DNA from: Mesorhizobium sp. M1D.F.Ca.ET.043.01.1.1
GTDB lineage: Bacteria > Pseudomonadota > Alphaproteobacteria > Rhizobiales > Rhizobiaceae
Reading direction: 5' to 3'
Length of the DNA stretch: 64,000 bases
Assembly (NCBI RefSeq): GCF_003952385.1
Contig: NZ_CP034444.1
Coordinates: 372,001 to 436,000, forward strand
How positions within the stretch are numbered: position 1 is the stretch's first letter; each line of letters opens with the position of its first letter. Below, piece by piece: positions 34,737-43,469 of this stretch. Made by a program: the position numbers and the translations under genes. The notes below the pieces were generated by a model, which ran no database searches, was not told the DNA's origin, and saw nothing but the letters and a program-made list of their open reading frames with translations.

Positions 34737-37175
34737 TCACACCCCTGCTCGCTCGGTGGATCCCGCGGCGTCGCGGGACGCAATCAACATGCTTCTGACC
34801 AGCCTGGCGACATCGATCTCCGACGCCCTGGTCTTGGTCATGATCGCCTGTACCCGATCGCCCAGCCTCTCGTCCAATTCCGCAGCCGAGAACACGATCA
34901 CCCGGGTCTCCGGCGGCAGGTCGATGAGCAGGTCCAGGCCCGATCCGTCGGGAAGCGCGATGTCCAGGATGACCAGGTCGAAGCGATGTTTCGCGACCGC
35001 CCGCCGGGCGTCCTGCAGGGTTTTCGCCGAGGTGATCGAGACACCCGGACCGAGCCCCGCCGACATCACGGCAAGCACGCCCTCATCGTCCTCGACATGC
35101 AGGATCCGCGGCTTCGGCTCGACCCTGCGGCCGACGATCTTGGCGAGAGCGGCGTGAAGCCGCGCCGAATCCACCGGCTTTTCCAGCCAGTCGACGATGC
35201 CGACCGCGGTACCGTTCAGCGAGCGCCTGGCCTCGTCGGCGACGGCGGAGATGACGATGACCGAAATGTCGGAATTGACCTGCGATGCCCTTATGTCGTG
35301 GAAGAGCTTGATGCCGGATTCCCCCGCCAGCCTGATGTCGAGCGTCAACGCCACATAGTCGCGGGAGCGCAGGAGCGCCTTGGCGGTGTCGATGTCGGGG
35401 GCGACGTCGCTGGAAAAGCCTTCCGCGTCGAGAAGCGCCGCGATCACCGCCGCGACGTCTGGCTCGTCCTCGCAGATCAGGACACGCAGGCGGCCATCGC
35501 GCTTGCGCGACCGGCGCTCGACAAAAACCGGCTTCGCGTCCTGCCTTTGCGCTTCAGCGAGGTCGATGTGGAACGAAGTCCCCTTGCCTTCCACCGTTTC
35601 GAAGGAAACGGCGCCGCCGAGCTTTTCGACGATGGTCTTGACGATGCTCAAGCCCAGGCCGGTGCCGCCCTTCTTGCGGGTGCTGGACGCATCGGCCTGC
35701 TCGAACTTGCCGAAGATGCGGCTGCGGAACGCTTCCGGGATGCCTGAGCCCTGATCGATCACGGAGATGCGCAGCATGTCGCGGTCGCGACGCTGGAGCG
35801 TCACCGTCACGGTGCCGCCGGGATCGGAGAACTTGATCGCATTCGACAAGAGGTTCGCCATCACCTGATGCATGCGGTCGGGGTCGATATTGGCCTCGGC
35901 GCGCGGGGCATCGTCGACCAGGACGATGCGGATCCTGTTCTCGGCCATGTAGTTGGAGCTTGCGGCAATGGCCTGCTCCAGCACCGGGCGGATAGCCATC
36001 TGTTTGATCTTGAAGGTGATCACGCCCGATTCGATCTTCTCCATGTCGAGGATGTCGTTGATGAGAAGAACCAGCCTCTCGCTGTTGTTGTGGGCGATGT
36101 TGACGAGATTGGCAGCCTTGGGCGGCAACTCGCCCGCCACGCCGGCCGCGATCAGGCCGAGCGAGCCGCGGATGGATGTCAGTGGCGTGCGCAATTCGTG
36201 GCTGACCGTGGAGATGAAATCGTTCTTGAGCTGCGCGTTTCGCTTCTGCTCGCTGATGTCGCGATTGTAGGTGATGACGCCGGTGATCCTGCCGGCCTCG
36301 TCGCGGAAGGGCGCCTTCAGCGTATAGAGCCAGCCCTGCCTGCCGTCCGGGAAAAGCGCGGGCTGATCGATGCGCAACGTTTGGCCGGCCTCGAGCGCGC
36401 CCGTCTCATCCTGCCTGAAGCGTTCTGCCACGTCCTTGGGATAGAAATCGAAATCCGTCTTGCCGATCAGATCCTCGACCGAGGCGGCACGCATCATTTC
36501 GGCGGTGGCTGGATTTGCGACGACGAAGCGGCCGTCGACATCCTTCACGTTGAGGCAATCCGGCAGCTCGCGAACCATGGCGCGGTAGATCATGTTGGAC
36601 ATGTCAAGCTCGCGCCGCCGCTGCTGCCGATCGAGCAGCACGCCGATGACGAAGGTGCCGAGGAAGCGGAACACGAGGGACGGGAGCGTGCTCTGCTGAA
36701 CGAAGCCGGCCACGACCTGCGGCGGCATGACGACAAGCGTGATCAGCCCGGCTAGCGCGACCGAAACGCTGAGGCCGACAATGTCGAACATGGTGCGCGA
36801 CCGGGCCGCGACGATGTGGTGCCACGCGATGCCAACAACAGCGGTGATGAGGATGCCCATGATCCCGACGCTCAACTGCCCGCCGAGATGGATGCGATAG
36901 GCAATCGATCCGGCGACGGCGACGACCATTGCCGGCCATCCGCCGAAGAACGCGGCGGCGGCGATGAAGGCGGCGCGCAGGTCGACGAAGAAGCCGGAGA
37001 TGGGCAAGGCCGTCGCAATGGAGATGATCGCGCCCGCGCACATGACCGCGCCCAAAAGCAGCGACTGGATCAACCGCGGAAGACGCCCGGTGAAATCCGC
37101 CACAAGGTCCCAGGCGACGACCAGGATCGAGACCAGCGCAAGATTGGCGAGGAGTGAGTGCCATATCTCGGACAT
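34737..37175 (-). CDS. Hybrid sensor histidine kinase with 5TM sensor, PAS and two receiver domains
   Basis: Inner-membrane kinase of 812 residues. The N-terminal ~195 residues hold five or six helices of the LytS-type 5TM class (LGAVMCAGAIISIATALPIS; GFFVDLRAAFIAAAAFFGGW). Then come PAS (~200-315), HisKA with phospho-His in VSHELRTPLTS near residue 326, and HATPase with the N box NLLSNAIKFS and G boxes DQGSGIP and GGTGLGLSI. Receiver 1 is at ~580-700 (Asp in ALTLDIRLAGESG) and receiver 2 at ~705-800 (Asp in LVILDIALPDGSG). It signals to the adjoining response regulators and probably to the Hpt protein. The ligand is unknown; LytS-type 5TM domains can sense small metabolites or membrane state. 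Confidence 0.9.
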   Translation of the reverse strand: MSEIWHSLLANLALVSILVVAWDLVADFTGRLPRLIQSLLLGAVMCAGAIISIATALPISGFFVDLRAAFIAAAAFFGGWPAMVVAVAGSIAYRIHLGGQLSVGIMGILITAVVGIAWHHIVAARSRTMFDIVGLSVSVALAGLITLVVMPPQVVAGFVQQSTLPSLVFRFLGTFVIGVLLDRQQRRRELDMSNMIYRAMVRELPDCLNVKDVDGRFVVANPATAEMMRAASVEDLIGKTDFDFYPKDVAERFRQDETGALEAGQTLRIDQPALFPDGRQGWLYTLKAPFRDEAGRITGVITYNRDISEQKRNAQLKNDFISTVSHELRTPLTSIRGSLGLIAAGVAGELPPKAANLVNIAHNNSERLVLLINDILDMEKIESGVITFKIKQMAIRPVLEQAIAASSNYMAENRIRIVLVDDAPRAEANIDPDRMHQVMANLLSNAIKFSDPGGTVTVTLQRRDRDMLRISVIDQGSGIPEAFRSRIFGKFEQADASSTRKKGGTGLGLSIVKTIVEKLGGAVSFETVEGKGTSFHIDLAEAQRQDAKPVFVERRSRKRDGRLRVLICEDEPDVAAVIAALLDAEGFSSDVAPDIDTAKALLRSRDYVALTLDIRLAGESGIKLFHDIRASQVNSDISVIVISAVADEARRSLNGTAVGIVDWLEKPVDSARLHAALAKIVGRRVEPKPRILHVEDDEGVLAVMSAGLGPGVSITSAKTLQDARRAVAKHRFDLVILDIALPDGSGLDLLIDLPPETRVIVFSAAELDERLGDRVQAIMTKTRASEIDVARLVRSMLIASRDAAGSTERAGV

Positions 37176-37413
37176 GACTTCGGGCTCCTTTTTTTCCGGT
37201 AGATATCGGCAAAACCTATCCGATGTCTAAAGAGCCTGCGCGCCTGGCTGAACGGCGGGCCGGATGGCGGCCCACGGAGAGCAGATCGCCGAGCCATGTC
37301 GCCCAGCACGAAAGGACTGTGGTAGCCGTGGCACGGATCTCCGCCGACCGGCGTGGTCGACGATCCGAGAGAATGACCTGGCCTCCCGCCGACCGGGTTC
37401 AGGGGCGCATAAC

Positions 37414-38280
37414 CTATTCCAGCCTGCGGTAGCTGGATGGCGGCCGCGCCACCCAGGCCTCGATCTCGCGGTTCACGACAGCCGCGGCATGATGATGGAT
37501 GAAATGACCTGCGCCTGGCAGCGCCACCAGAGACGTGACGTTGTCGACCTCGCGGAACGTGCCATCGAAAGCGGCCGAGGGGACATATGGATCATCGTTG
37601 CCGAACAGGACCAGCGTGGGCGCCTTGACCAGCGGCAATTGACCAATATCTGGCACCCTGCCGAGCGGAATATTGGCCCTGTAGTAGCCCAGTATTGCCT
37701 CCGGATCGGAGCGCTCGAGCGAAACCATGAGCGAGTGCCTGTCGTCCGCGTCCGCAACCCAGGCGGCAAGCTCCTCCCGCCCCGGCATGGCAGCCATGCC
37801 GGCTTCCTGGAAACGGCGCATGTAGCCGAAGTATCCAGCATTGGCAGGATCGGCGATGGCGCGGAGGTAGTTGCGCGGATGCGGCGCAGACAGAACGACA
37901 AGATGGCGCACCGCTTGCGGCACACGCATTGCCAGCCACCAGGCTATGGTTCCACCCCAGTCGTGGCCGACGATAGAGGCCTGCGAAAGTTGCTCCGCCA
38001 CGAGCACGGACAGGACGTCCCCCACAAGACTGGGCAGCAAGGCGTAGTTGGCATGTCCCCGTGGCGCGTCGCTCCGCCCAAAGCCGCGCAAGTCCGGCGC
38101 CAACACCCTGAAGTTGCCGCTCAAAGCGTCCAGCTGCCGGCGCCAACCGAGACCATGGTCTGGAAACCCGTGCAGAAAGACGATCGGCGGGCCGGAGCCC
38201 GCCGCAATGTAATGTAGCTTTATATTGCCGTTGGACGCGAACTTTGACTCGAAATCTGTCTTCGAAGTCACCTTAGTCAA
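37414..38280 (-). CDS. Alpha/beta hydrolase, epoxide-hydrolase-like
   Basis: A 288-residue hydrolase. The oxyanion motif is HGFPDHGLGWRRQL, the nucleophile elbow is VGHDWGGTIAW with aspartate in place of serine, the acid lies in FGNDDPYVP, and the catalytic His in GAGHFIHHH. An Asp nucleophile followed by Trp (HDW) marks the epoxide hydrolase/haloalkane dehalogenase branch. The start may be TTG 38280 or GTG 38271; neither has a strong ribosome site. It starts 10 bases after the stop of the porin-like gene, so the two are probably one operon. Confidence 0.85.
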   Translation of the reverse strand: MTKVTSKTDFESKFASNGNIKLHYIAAGSGPPIVFLHGFPDHGLGWRRQLDALSGNFRVLAPDLRGFGRSDAPRGHANYALLPSLVGDVLSVLVAEQLSQASIVGHDWGGTIAWWLAMRVPQAVRHLVVLSAPHPRNYLRAIADPANAGYFGYMRRFQEAGMAAMPGREELAAWVADADDRHSLMVSLERSDPEAILGYYRANIPLGRVPDIGQLPLVKAPTLVLFGNDDPYVPSAAFDGTFREVDNVTSLVALPGAGHFIHHHAAAVVNREIEAWVARPPSSYRRLE

Positions 38281-38289
38281 TTGCTGCGA

Positions 38290-39216
38290 TCACATCTTCA
38301 CTTCGAGGCGCAGGAACGGCCCCTGGAATACCTGATTGTCGTGGTCTGCGTTTACCAGCAGTTTGTGCCACGCTTCGATCTTGTAGCCTGCGGTGAACGT
38401 GGTGTTCACCATCGGCGTCCAGCTCACACCGAGCGATGCATCGACGTTGGACACCGTCTCGCCCGAGCCTTCGTTGAACAGCGTCTCGGAAGCGTGCTCA
38501 TTGGGATTTGTCTGCGTGACATTGACACCAACTCGGTCGATACGCCGGCCCCACATGACCGCGCCTGAGACGGCGCCCGTGAGGCCCCAGTTCTCGCCGA
38601 CCGGATAGTAGCCGTCAGCACCGACCCGGGGGCCGATGCCCCAGTATTCCGCCGTACCGATCTTGTCCGCAGAGATGCCTTTATCGGCAGGATTGGTCGG
38701 CGTGAACTTCTCGTACAAATTGAATACCGTTTCGTCGGAATGCACGAGCCGCAGGCCGCCGAAGAAGCGGATATCGGCCTGCTGAACCTTGACATGCTTG
38801 CCGATGTCAAAATCGAACGTCTGGAAGTTGTAGTCGTCGTTGAAACCAATAGTCCCCGTGCCCTCTGAAGGACTCGTCACGGGAAACTCGTCCAAGACGA
38901 TTGACCGCTTCTTGCCGATATGAAAAGTGCCGGCAAGACGCCAATCCAAGTCCGGAGAAATCTGCTTGGTTAGCGCGACCGAGCCAGAGTAGTCGCCATT
39001 GCTATTACCCAGCTTGTCGCTACTCAGCTTGTCGTCTTTATGGACATTGTTCCAGAAGTACGAGCCCTCGAACGACATCTTGATGCGCGAATCGATGACG
39101 CTCTGGTCCGATGGCTGCGCCTCTGTTGCGTGAGCCGTGGCCATACCCATCGTTGTCACCGAGGCGGCCGATGCCGCCATCGTCGCCAAAAGTTTACCCT
39201 TGCCTTGCGTATGCAT
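38290..39216 (-). CDS. Porin-like outer-membrane beta-barrel protein (Lpg1974/MOMP-like)
   Basis: A 308-residue exported protein. A signal peptide (KLLATMAASAASVTTMGMATAHA) precedes a chain of amphipathic strands (RIKMSFEGSYFWNNV; ADIRFFGGLRLVHSD; YWGIGPRVGADGYYPVGENW; LGVSWTPMVNTTFTAGYKIE). The closing strand is PFLRLEVKM. The pattern resembles Legionella Lpg1974-type pore-forming proteins. ATG 39216 is preferred over the upstream open codons to 39261 because it begins the signal peptide. The gene is divergent from the P450 gene, with 174 bases between starts, and is followed 9 bases later by an epoxide-hydrolase-like gene. A role in uptake of a hydrophobic substrate is a guess. Confidence 0.7.
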   Translation of the reverse strand: MHTQGKGKLLATMAASAASVTTMGMATAHATEAQPSDQSVIDSRIKMSFEGSYFWNNVHKDDKLSSDKLGNSNGDYSGSVALTKQISPDLDWRLAGTFHIGKKRSIVLDEFPVTSPSEGTGTIGFNDDYNFQTFDFDIGKHVKVQQADIRFFGGLRLVHSDETVFNLYEKFTPTNPADKGISADKIGTAEYWGIGPRVGADGYYPVGENWGLTGAVSGAVMWGRRIDRVGVNVTQTNPNEHASETLFNEGSGETVSNVDASLGVSWTPMVNTTFTAGYKIEAWHKLLVNADHDNQVFQGPFLRLEVKM

Positions 39217-39390
39217 TTCAGCCCCCACCCAGAACCCAGCCCCGTGTGTTATTGCAGACAAGTTTATAAAGGCATATTGCCGCTACGGCGCGCCAACAAC
39301 TTTACAGCGTCACTGTCACGTCTTTGCAACAATAGCGCACATTGTCGGTTGAGAGGGACGCCGCCGGGGGCGTTCCGACATGGAGGTAGG

Positions 39391-40596
39391 GTGAGCGATC
39401 CCACGCAAATCGAAGGCATGCTCAACAATCTCGTCTACAACCTGTTCGCGCAAAGCGGGCAGGATGACCGGCGGGGTGCCGGTCCCAAGGAGATCGGCAA
39501 CCTCGTCGTGTTCGACCACCCGGAGAGTGTCGACAAGATCGCCAAGGCCCCCGCCTTGTTCCGCAAGAACTTCTCACTGATTTCGGCGCTCGGCTTCAGC
39601 CGCTTCAACACCAATGACGATGAGTGGGCCACGCGGCGAGCGATCACGCAGGACCGTTACCTCGCGGCGGCGAAGCCCGCCCACAATCAAAGCGTGCACG
39701 ACATCTTCGCCGCATGCCTCGCCGGCTGCGAGACATCGCTCGCCGGCATCCAGCAGGGGCTGTTCGCCGGGGCCATGACCATCTTCTACCGGGCATTCGG
39801 ACTTGCGGCGGAGGTTCGGCCCACGGCCGCGCTGCTCGACCGGGTGCGCGTCGTGCTGCGGCGGCTGCAATACTATTCCTGGGTGACTCCCACCAATGCA
39901 GAGCGCAACAGCGCCATCGGCGACGCCCGAGCGGTCGTAGCCGATTTCGGCGCGCAGATCATGGCGGACCGGCAGGCGGCGGCGGAAATGGATCGCTTCT
40001 CGGAGCAGGCCAGTGAAATCGAAGGCTTTTCTCCGATCGAGGAGTTCGTGATGAATCTCTTCGCCGGAATCGAGACCACCGTGACGACGGTGCTTTGGGT
40101 GCTGGACAGGCTCGGCGCCAACCAGAAGGTGCAGGAGCGCATCCATGATGAAATCTCCGGCGACAGGCCGCAGACGCCATTCACCGACTGCTTCATCAAC
40201 GAGACGATGCGATATTTTCCGCCGATCCCATTCCTGACCCGCGAAGTGAGCACGAGCACGGATCTGGACGGCACGGCGTTGCGCGCCGGGCAGCTTGTCA
40301 TGCTTTCTGTCGTCGGCGTGCACCAGCATCCCGAGTTCTGGGAAAATCCGAGGACCTTCGATGCCAGCCGCAAGGAGTTCATCGACAACAGTTTTGACCG
40401 TCGCGCCTTCATCCCCTTCCTAACCGGACCGCGTATGTGCGGCGGCGCACGCCTCGGCCGGCTCGAGGTCGAGCAAGCGGTTCGCGCGGTGGTGCGGCAA
40501 TTCGCATTCGCCCGTGCCGACGATATTATCCGCTTCGATTATGCGCTGGCGCTGCGCCCGGCGAGCGGTATGTCGGTAACGGTGTCAAGGCGCTGA
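39391..40596 (+). CDS. Cytochrome P450
   Basis: Soluble haem-thiolate monooxygenase of 401 residues, a normal bacterial P450 length. The I-helix oxygen motif is AGIETTVTTVLW, the K-helix ExxR is NETMRYFPP, and the haem loop is FIPFLTGPRMCGGARLGRLE with the Cys ligand (F-x2-G-x-R-x-C-x-G). GTG 39391 is the start: GGAGG at 39382-39386 is well placed. The frame is open to 39040, but that part runs antisense through the porin gene's signal-peptide region. The last 12 bases overlap the 3' end of the convergent sulfotransferase gene. No ferredoxin partner is nearby. Confidence 0.9.
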   Translation: MSDPTQIEGMLNNLVYNLFAQSGQDDRRGAGPKEIGNLVVFDHPESVDKIAKAPALFRKNFSLISALGFSRFNTNDDEWATRRAITQDRYLAAAKPAHNQSVHDIFAACLAGCETSLAGIQQGLFAGAMTIFYRAFGLAAEVRPTAALLDRVRVVLRRLQYYSWVTPTNAERNSAIGDARAVVADFGAQIMADRQAAAEMDRFSEQASEIEGFSPIEEFVMNLFAGIETTVTTVLWVLDRLGANQKVQERIHDEISGDRPQTPFTDCFINETMRYFPPIPFLTREVSTSTDLDGTALRAGQLVMLSVVGVHQHPEFWENPRTFDASRKEFIDNSFDRRAFIPFLTGPRMCGGARLGRLEVEQAVRAVVRQFAFARADDIIRFDYALALRPASGMSVTVSRR

Positions 40597-41433
40597 CGGG
40601 CTCCGATCCGCCGCGACGGGCATGTCGCGCCAAAGGTCCCGGATCAAAGCTCCGAATTGCCTTGCAACAAGCGTCTTTACGGCCGTATCGTTGCCATAGC
40701 GCCTGCTTTCGGCTGCGGCCGCCCTGTCCAGGTCGTGGGCCGGAAACCAGTTTCGCATCGTCGCGCGCACATTTTCATAGGGGTCAGTGACAAAGTCCTC
40801 ATAAGCGACATGGACTACCCTCGCCGCATCGATGGTCGAGAGGTAGCTCCGCCACCTTGCCTCGCAGTCCGCAATGTGTCGCACCGTGTCGATGACGGCC
40901 TTCTGGCTTATTGTCTGCAATTTCGGGATTCCTGGCAGCATTTCCGCACCATCGAAGGGCTGGCCGGTATAGAGCATCGAAAGCAGGCTGACCGTCTGAT
41001 CAACCTTGTTGCGCCTGGACAGAAAAACGTAGAACGAATTGGCGCTGTCCCTACCGATCGAGCGATGGGCAAAATCCAGATTGCCGAGGAACAGCTTTGC
41101 GGCGAACACGCCGTTCACCGAGCGCTTTTCCAGGAGGTGCCTTCCGTATGAGGCGGCCAGGCGGTCGAGCGCCAAGTGGTCAATCGTATCTTCCCCGGTC
41201 CAGCGCCGCAGGAGCGGTACGGCAAATTGCCACTGGAAGTATTCGGTCGGCTGGCCGAGCCCGAAATGCCGCATCACCATACAGTAGGTATGGCCGGCAG
41301 TTCGCGGCGTCGTGCAGATCAAGACCCTGGCCGGATCGCGTGACGAACCAGGCCCGTCGAAAGCGGCCGAAAGCAGCCTGCTATACGCCGCCTCGAAGTG
41401 CATTTCCGGTTTCGCCAAGCCGACCTCGCTCAA
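40585..41433 (-). CDS. Stf0-like sulfotransferase
   Basis: A 282-residue protein resembling Stf0-type PAPS-dependent sulfotransferases, which sulfate glycolipids such as trehalose. The 5'-phosphosulfate loop is VLICTTPRTAGHTYC, followed by the family's G-x-P-T-E-Y-F motif (GLGQPTEYFQW); the 3'-phosphate region is YVFLSRRNKVDQTVSLL, and a helix VHVAYEDFVTDP follows. The TTG start at 41433 overlaps the upstream hydrolase stop (TTGA), which indicates translational coupling; an ATG at 41403 is the alternative. The 3' end overlaps the P450 gene by 12 bases on the opposite strand. The acceptor is unknown. Confidence 0.8.
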   Translation of the reverse strand: MSEVGLAKPEMHFEAAYSRLLSAAFDGPGSSRDPARVLICTTPRTAGHTYCMVMRHFGLGQPTEYFQWQFAVPLLRRWTGEDTIDHLALDRLAASYGRHLLEKRSVNGVFAAKLFLGNLDFAHRSIGRDSANSFYVFLSRRNKVDQTVSLLSMLYTGQPFDGAEMLPGIPKLQTISQKAVIDTVRHIADCEARWRSYLSTIDAARVVHVAYEDFVTDPYENVRATMRNWFPAHDLDRAAAAESRRYGNDTAVKTLVARQFGALIRDLWRDMPVAADRSPSAP

Positions 41434-42296
41434 ACCGCCGAGAGAAAGCCGAGGATCAAGAAAAGCTGATCAGGCGTCATCAACGGCAGCGGGTTGCCCG
41501 CATGCATATTGTCGACGACGCAGAAATCAGGCCGGGCGCGACGCGTTCGTTGCAAGGCCTCCCTGTCGACTAACTCGCTATCGCTTCCGTACGTGAGCAT
41601 GATCCGTGCGTCGAGCTTGGCCACCATGGGAAACAAGTCGTACTCGCGCCCGGCCATCGCTTCGAAATTTCCGGTGGTGGCGGGATCGAACGCCAGTCGA
41701 AAACCGCTCGGACCTGCGGCAATCCTACTATCGATGAAGCGGTCCAAAACCGGCTGTTCGATCTGCCCCACGCCTGGATTTGCAGCGCGAAGATATTCCC
41801 TCGCTGCCGCGCGCGTTTCGAAAGTGAGCCTGCTTTGCTGGATCGCATCTCGCCGCAACGCGTCGGTTCTTGGCCCGCCAATCATTGGAACGTCATTGAG
41901 GACAATCTTATCGACGCGGCCACGATTCGCGTACAGAAACAGGATCAGGATCAGCCCGCCCCATGATGTGCCGATGAAATGGTTCTCCTTGCCGGCAAAC
42001 TGACCGAGAGCACGCAAGCACCTGGAATAGAGATCGATGTCGTAACCCGCGCCAAGATACGCGCTGCGCCCGCGTCCGAGCAGATCAGGGCAGATCACCA
42101 GATAGCTGTTGCGGCAAAGGAAGGCCGCAAGATAGTCGAAATCGGCGCCGTTTCCGGTAAAACCGTGGAGGCAATAGACGGTCCCACGAGCCTGGCCGGC
42201 CGGCTGCCATATACGCACGAACATCGAAGCATAACGGTCGCCGAGGCGGATCAGAATCTCCTGGGTGAGCCCCTCGCCGAATGCAGCCTGGTCCAT
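41430..42296 (-). CDS. Alpha/beta hydrolase (serine type)
   Basis: A 288-residue hydrolase with serine nucleophile. The oxyanion block is YCLHGFTGNGADFDYL, the elbow is FIGTSWGGLILILFL (G-T-S-W-G), the acid lies in YGSDSELVDRE and the His in VDNMHAGNPLP. ATG 42296 overlaps the stop of the preceding gene (TGATG), and the TGA overlaps the next gene's TTG start, so the three minus-strand genes 42727-40585 form a tightly coupled operon. Ester, thioester or lactone hydrolysis is possible; a substrate cannot be assigned. Confidence 0.85.
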   Translation of the reverse strand: MDQAAFGEGLTQEILIRLGDRYASMFVRIWQPAGQARGTVYCLHGFTGNGADFDYLAAFLCRNSYLVICPDLLGRGRSAYLGAGYDIDLYSRCLRALGQFAGKENHFIGTSWGGLILILFLYANRGRVDKIVLNDVPMIGGPRTDALRRDAIQQSRLTFETRAAAREYLRAANPGVGQIEQPVLDRFIDSRIAAGPSGFRLAFDPATTGNFEAMAGREYDLFPMVAKLDARIMLTYGSDSELVDREALQRTRRARPDFCVVDNMHAGNPLPLMTPDQLFLILGFLSAV

Positions 42297-42727
42297 CACG
42301 CGCCACGCTTGCGCACGGCGCGCTTCATGGCGCCGCGCGCATCGATGAAGTCGCGCTTCCAGTAGACGGATTTGTCGAGATTGAGCAGCTTCGCCTCCTT
42401 GATCAGCGGCAGGATGTGCGAGGACGAGCGCGTAGCCATAACGGTCGCGGCAATTGCGCTGCCGCCAGGATCGGGATTGAGCGGGCCATTGTTCGCGACC
42501 CATGTTTCGGCGATCTCGCGGCTGGTCACGACCCAGCCGACGTAAGCGACGATCGCGTCGTCAATGGCACCGATAAGGTGCGATTGCTGCTCGATCTGGT
42601 AGCGCAACGACTTCACCATCTGGCCGAATTCGTAGCCGTCGAAGGGCGGATGGTGCGCAATGAAGTTGCAGACCAGACCAAGCGAGAACGGATTGAAAGG
42701 AACGCGGGTGAAAAGAAGCTTGCTCAT
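42296..42727 (-). CDS. Small protein resembling HlyC-type toxin-activating lysine acyltransferases
   Basis: A 143-residue protein. By eye its order of features follows HlyC: an N-terminal His-containing segment (NFIAHHPPFDGYEF), a helix ending I-E-Q-Q-S-H-L, a strand pair IVAYVGWVVTSREIAETWV (compare the V-A-Y-x-S-W-A strand of HlyC), a loop, then a helix and strand HILPLIKEAKLL / KSVYWKRDFIDARG. HlyC enzymes move fatty acyl groups from acyl carrier protein to lysines of RTX toxins. A type I secretion locus with an RTX substrate lies 0.7 kb away, which fits. The family call is tentative; a plain GNAT-fold protein is the alternative. The start is ATG 42727, or 42748. Confidence 0.45.
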   Translation of the reverse strand: MSKLLFTRVPFNPFSLGLVCNFIAHHPPFDGYEFGQMVKSLRYQIEQQSHLIGAIDDAIVAYVGWVVTSREIAETWVANNGPLNPDPGGSAIAATVMATRSSSHILPLIKEAKLLNLDKSVYWKRDFIDARGAMKRAVRKRGA

Positions 42728-42866
42728 ACGGACAACATGGCGTTTCAAACGGGCGCGAGAATATGATGAGGAACCAAGGCGGGGCTAGAGGGAAAAGAGC
42801 GACGCGAATACGCTAGTCGTCGCGATCTTGACTGCAGTAGCAGCCTGCTTCTGGTAGGAGAACATC

Positions 42867-43406
42867 ATGCGCAAGCTTATCGTCACCGAATTCATCAGCG
42901 TCGACGGCATCGCCGAGGTCGAGAAGCTGCCGAGCGTGACCTGGAACGACGAGATGAACGCGTTCAAGGAGGACGAGCTTGCCGACAGCGGCGCAATGCT
43001 TCTCGGGCGCACGACCTACGAGATCTTCGCCGGCTCATGGCCAAAGGAAACGGGAGACTTCGCCGAGCGCTTCAACGCGCTGCCTAAATATGTCGCCTCG
43101 ACGAGGCTGACGGCGCTCGACTGGCAGCCGGCCGAGCTGCTCGAAGGTCACCTGCCCGAAGCGGTCGCCAGGCTGAAGCAAGAAAGCGGCGGCAACATCT
43201 ATGTGCACGGCAGCTTGAGCATCGCCCGGCAGTTGCTCGGCCACGGCCTTGTCGACCGCCTGAGGCTGCTTGCCTATCCCGGCGCTGTCGGCCAGGGCAA
43301 GCCGCTGTTCCCGTCCGACAAGCCGCTTGCGCTGGAGCTGGTCTCGGCCGTGCCGTTCAGCAACGGCGTGGTGGCGCTGGAGTATGCAACAGTGGCGAAA
43401 CCGTGA
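42867..43406 (+). CDS. Dihydrofolate reductase/RibD C-terminal family protein
   Basis: A 179-residue cytosolic protein of the YyaP/RibD-C type. It opens MRKLIVTEFISVDGIAE, the family's first strand, has MLLGRTTYEIFAGSWP (NADPH-binding helix) and the GNIYVHGSLSIARQLLGHGL motif, and ends with PLALELVSAVPFSNG. These proteins use NADPH to reduce pteridine-like or pyrimidine substrates; the true substrate is unknown for most. AGGAG at 42856-42860 fixes the start. It sits alone, divergent from the HlyC-like operon and convergent with the secretion operon. Confidence 0.88.
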   Translation: MRKLIVTEFISVDGIAEVEKLPSVTWNDEMNAFKEDELADSGAMLLGRTTYEIFAGSWPKETGDFAERFNALPKYVASTRLTALDWQPAELLEGHLPEAVARLKQESGGNIYVHGSLSIARQLLGHGLVDRLRLLAYPGAVGQGKPLFPSDKPLALELVSAVPFSNGVVALEYATVAKP

Positions 43407-43469
43407 GGACGCCACCGTCCAGGCAACGACGATGCTGACGGACGTGTCACGTCTGCATTCGGCTCAGTC

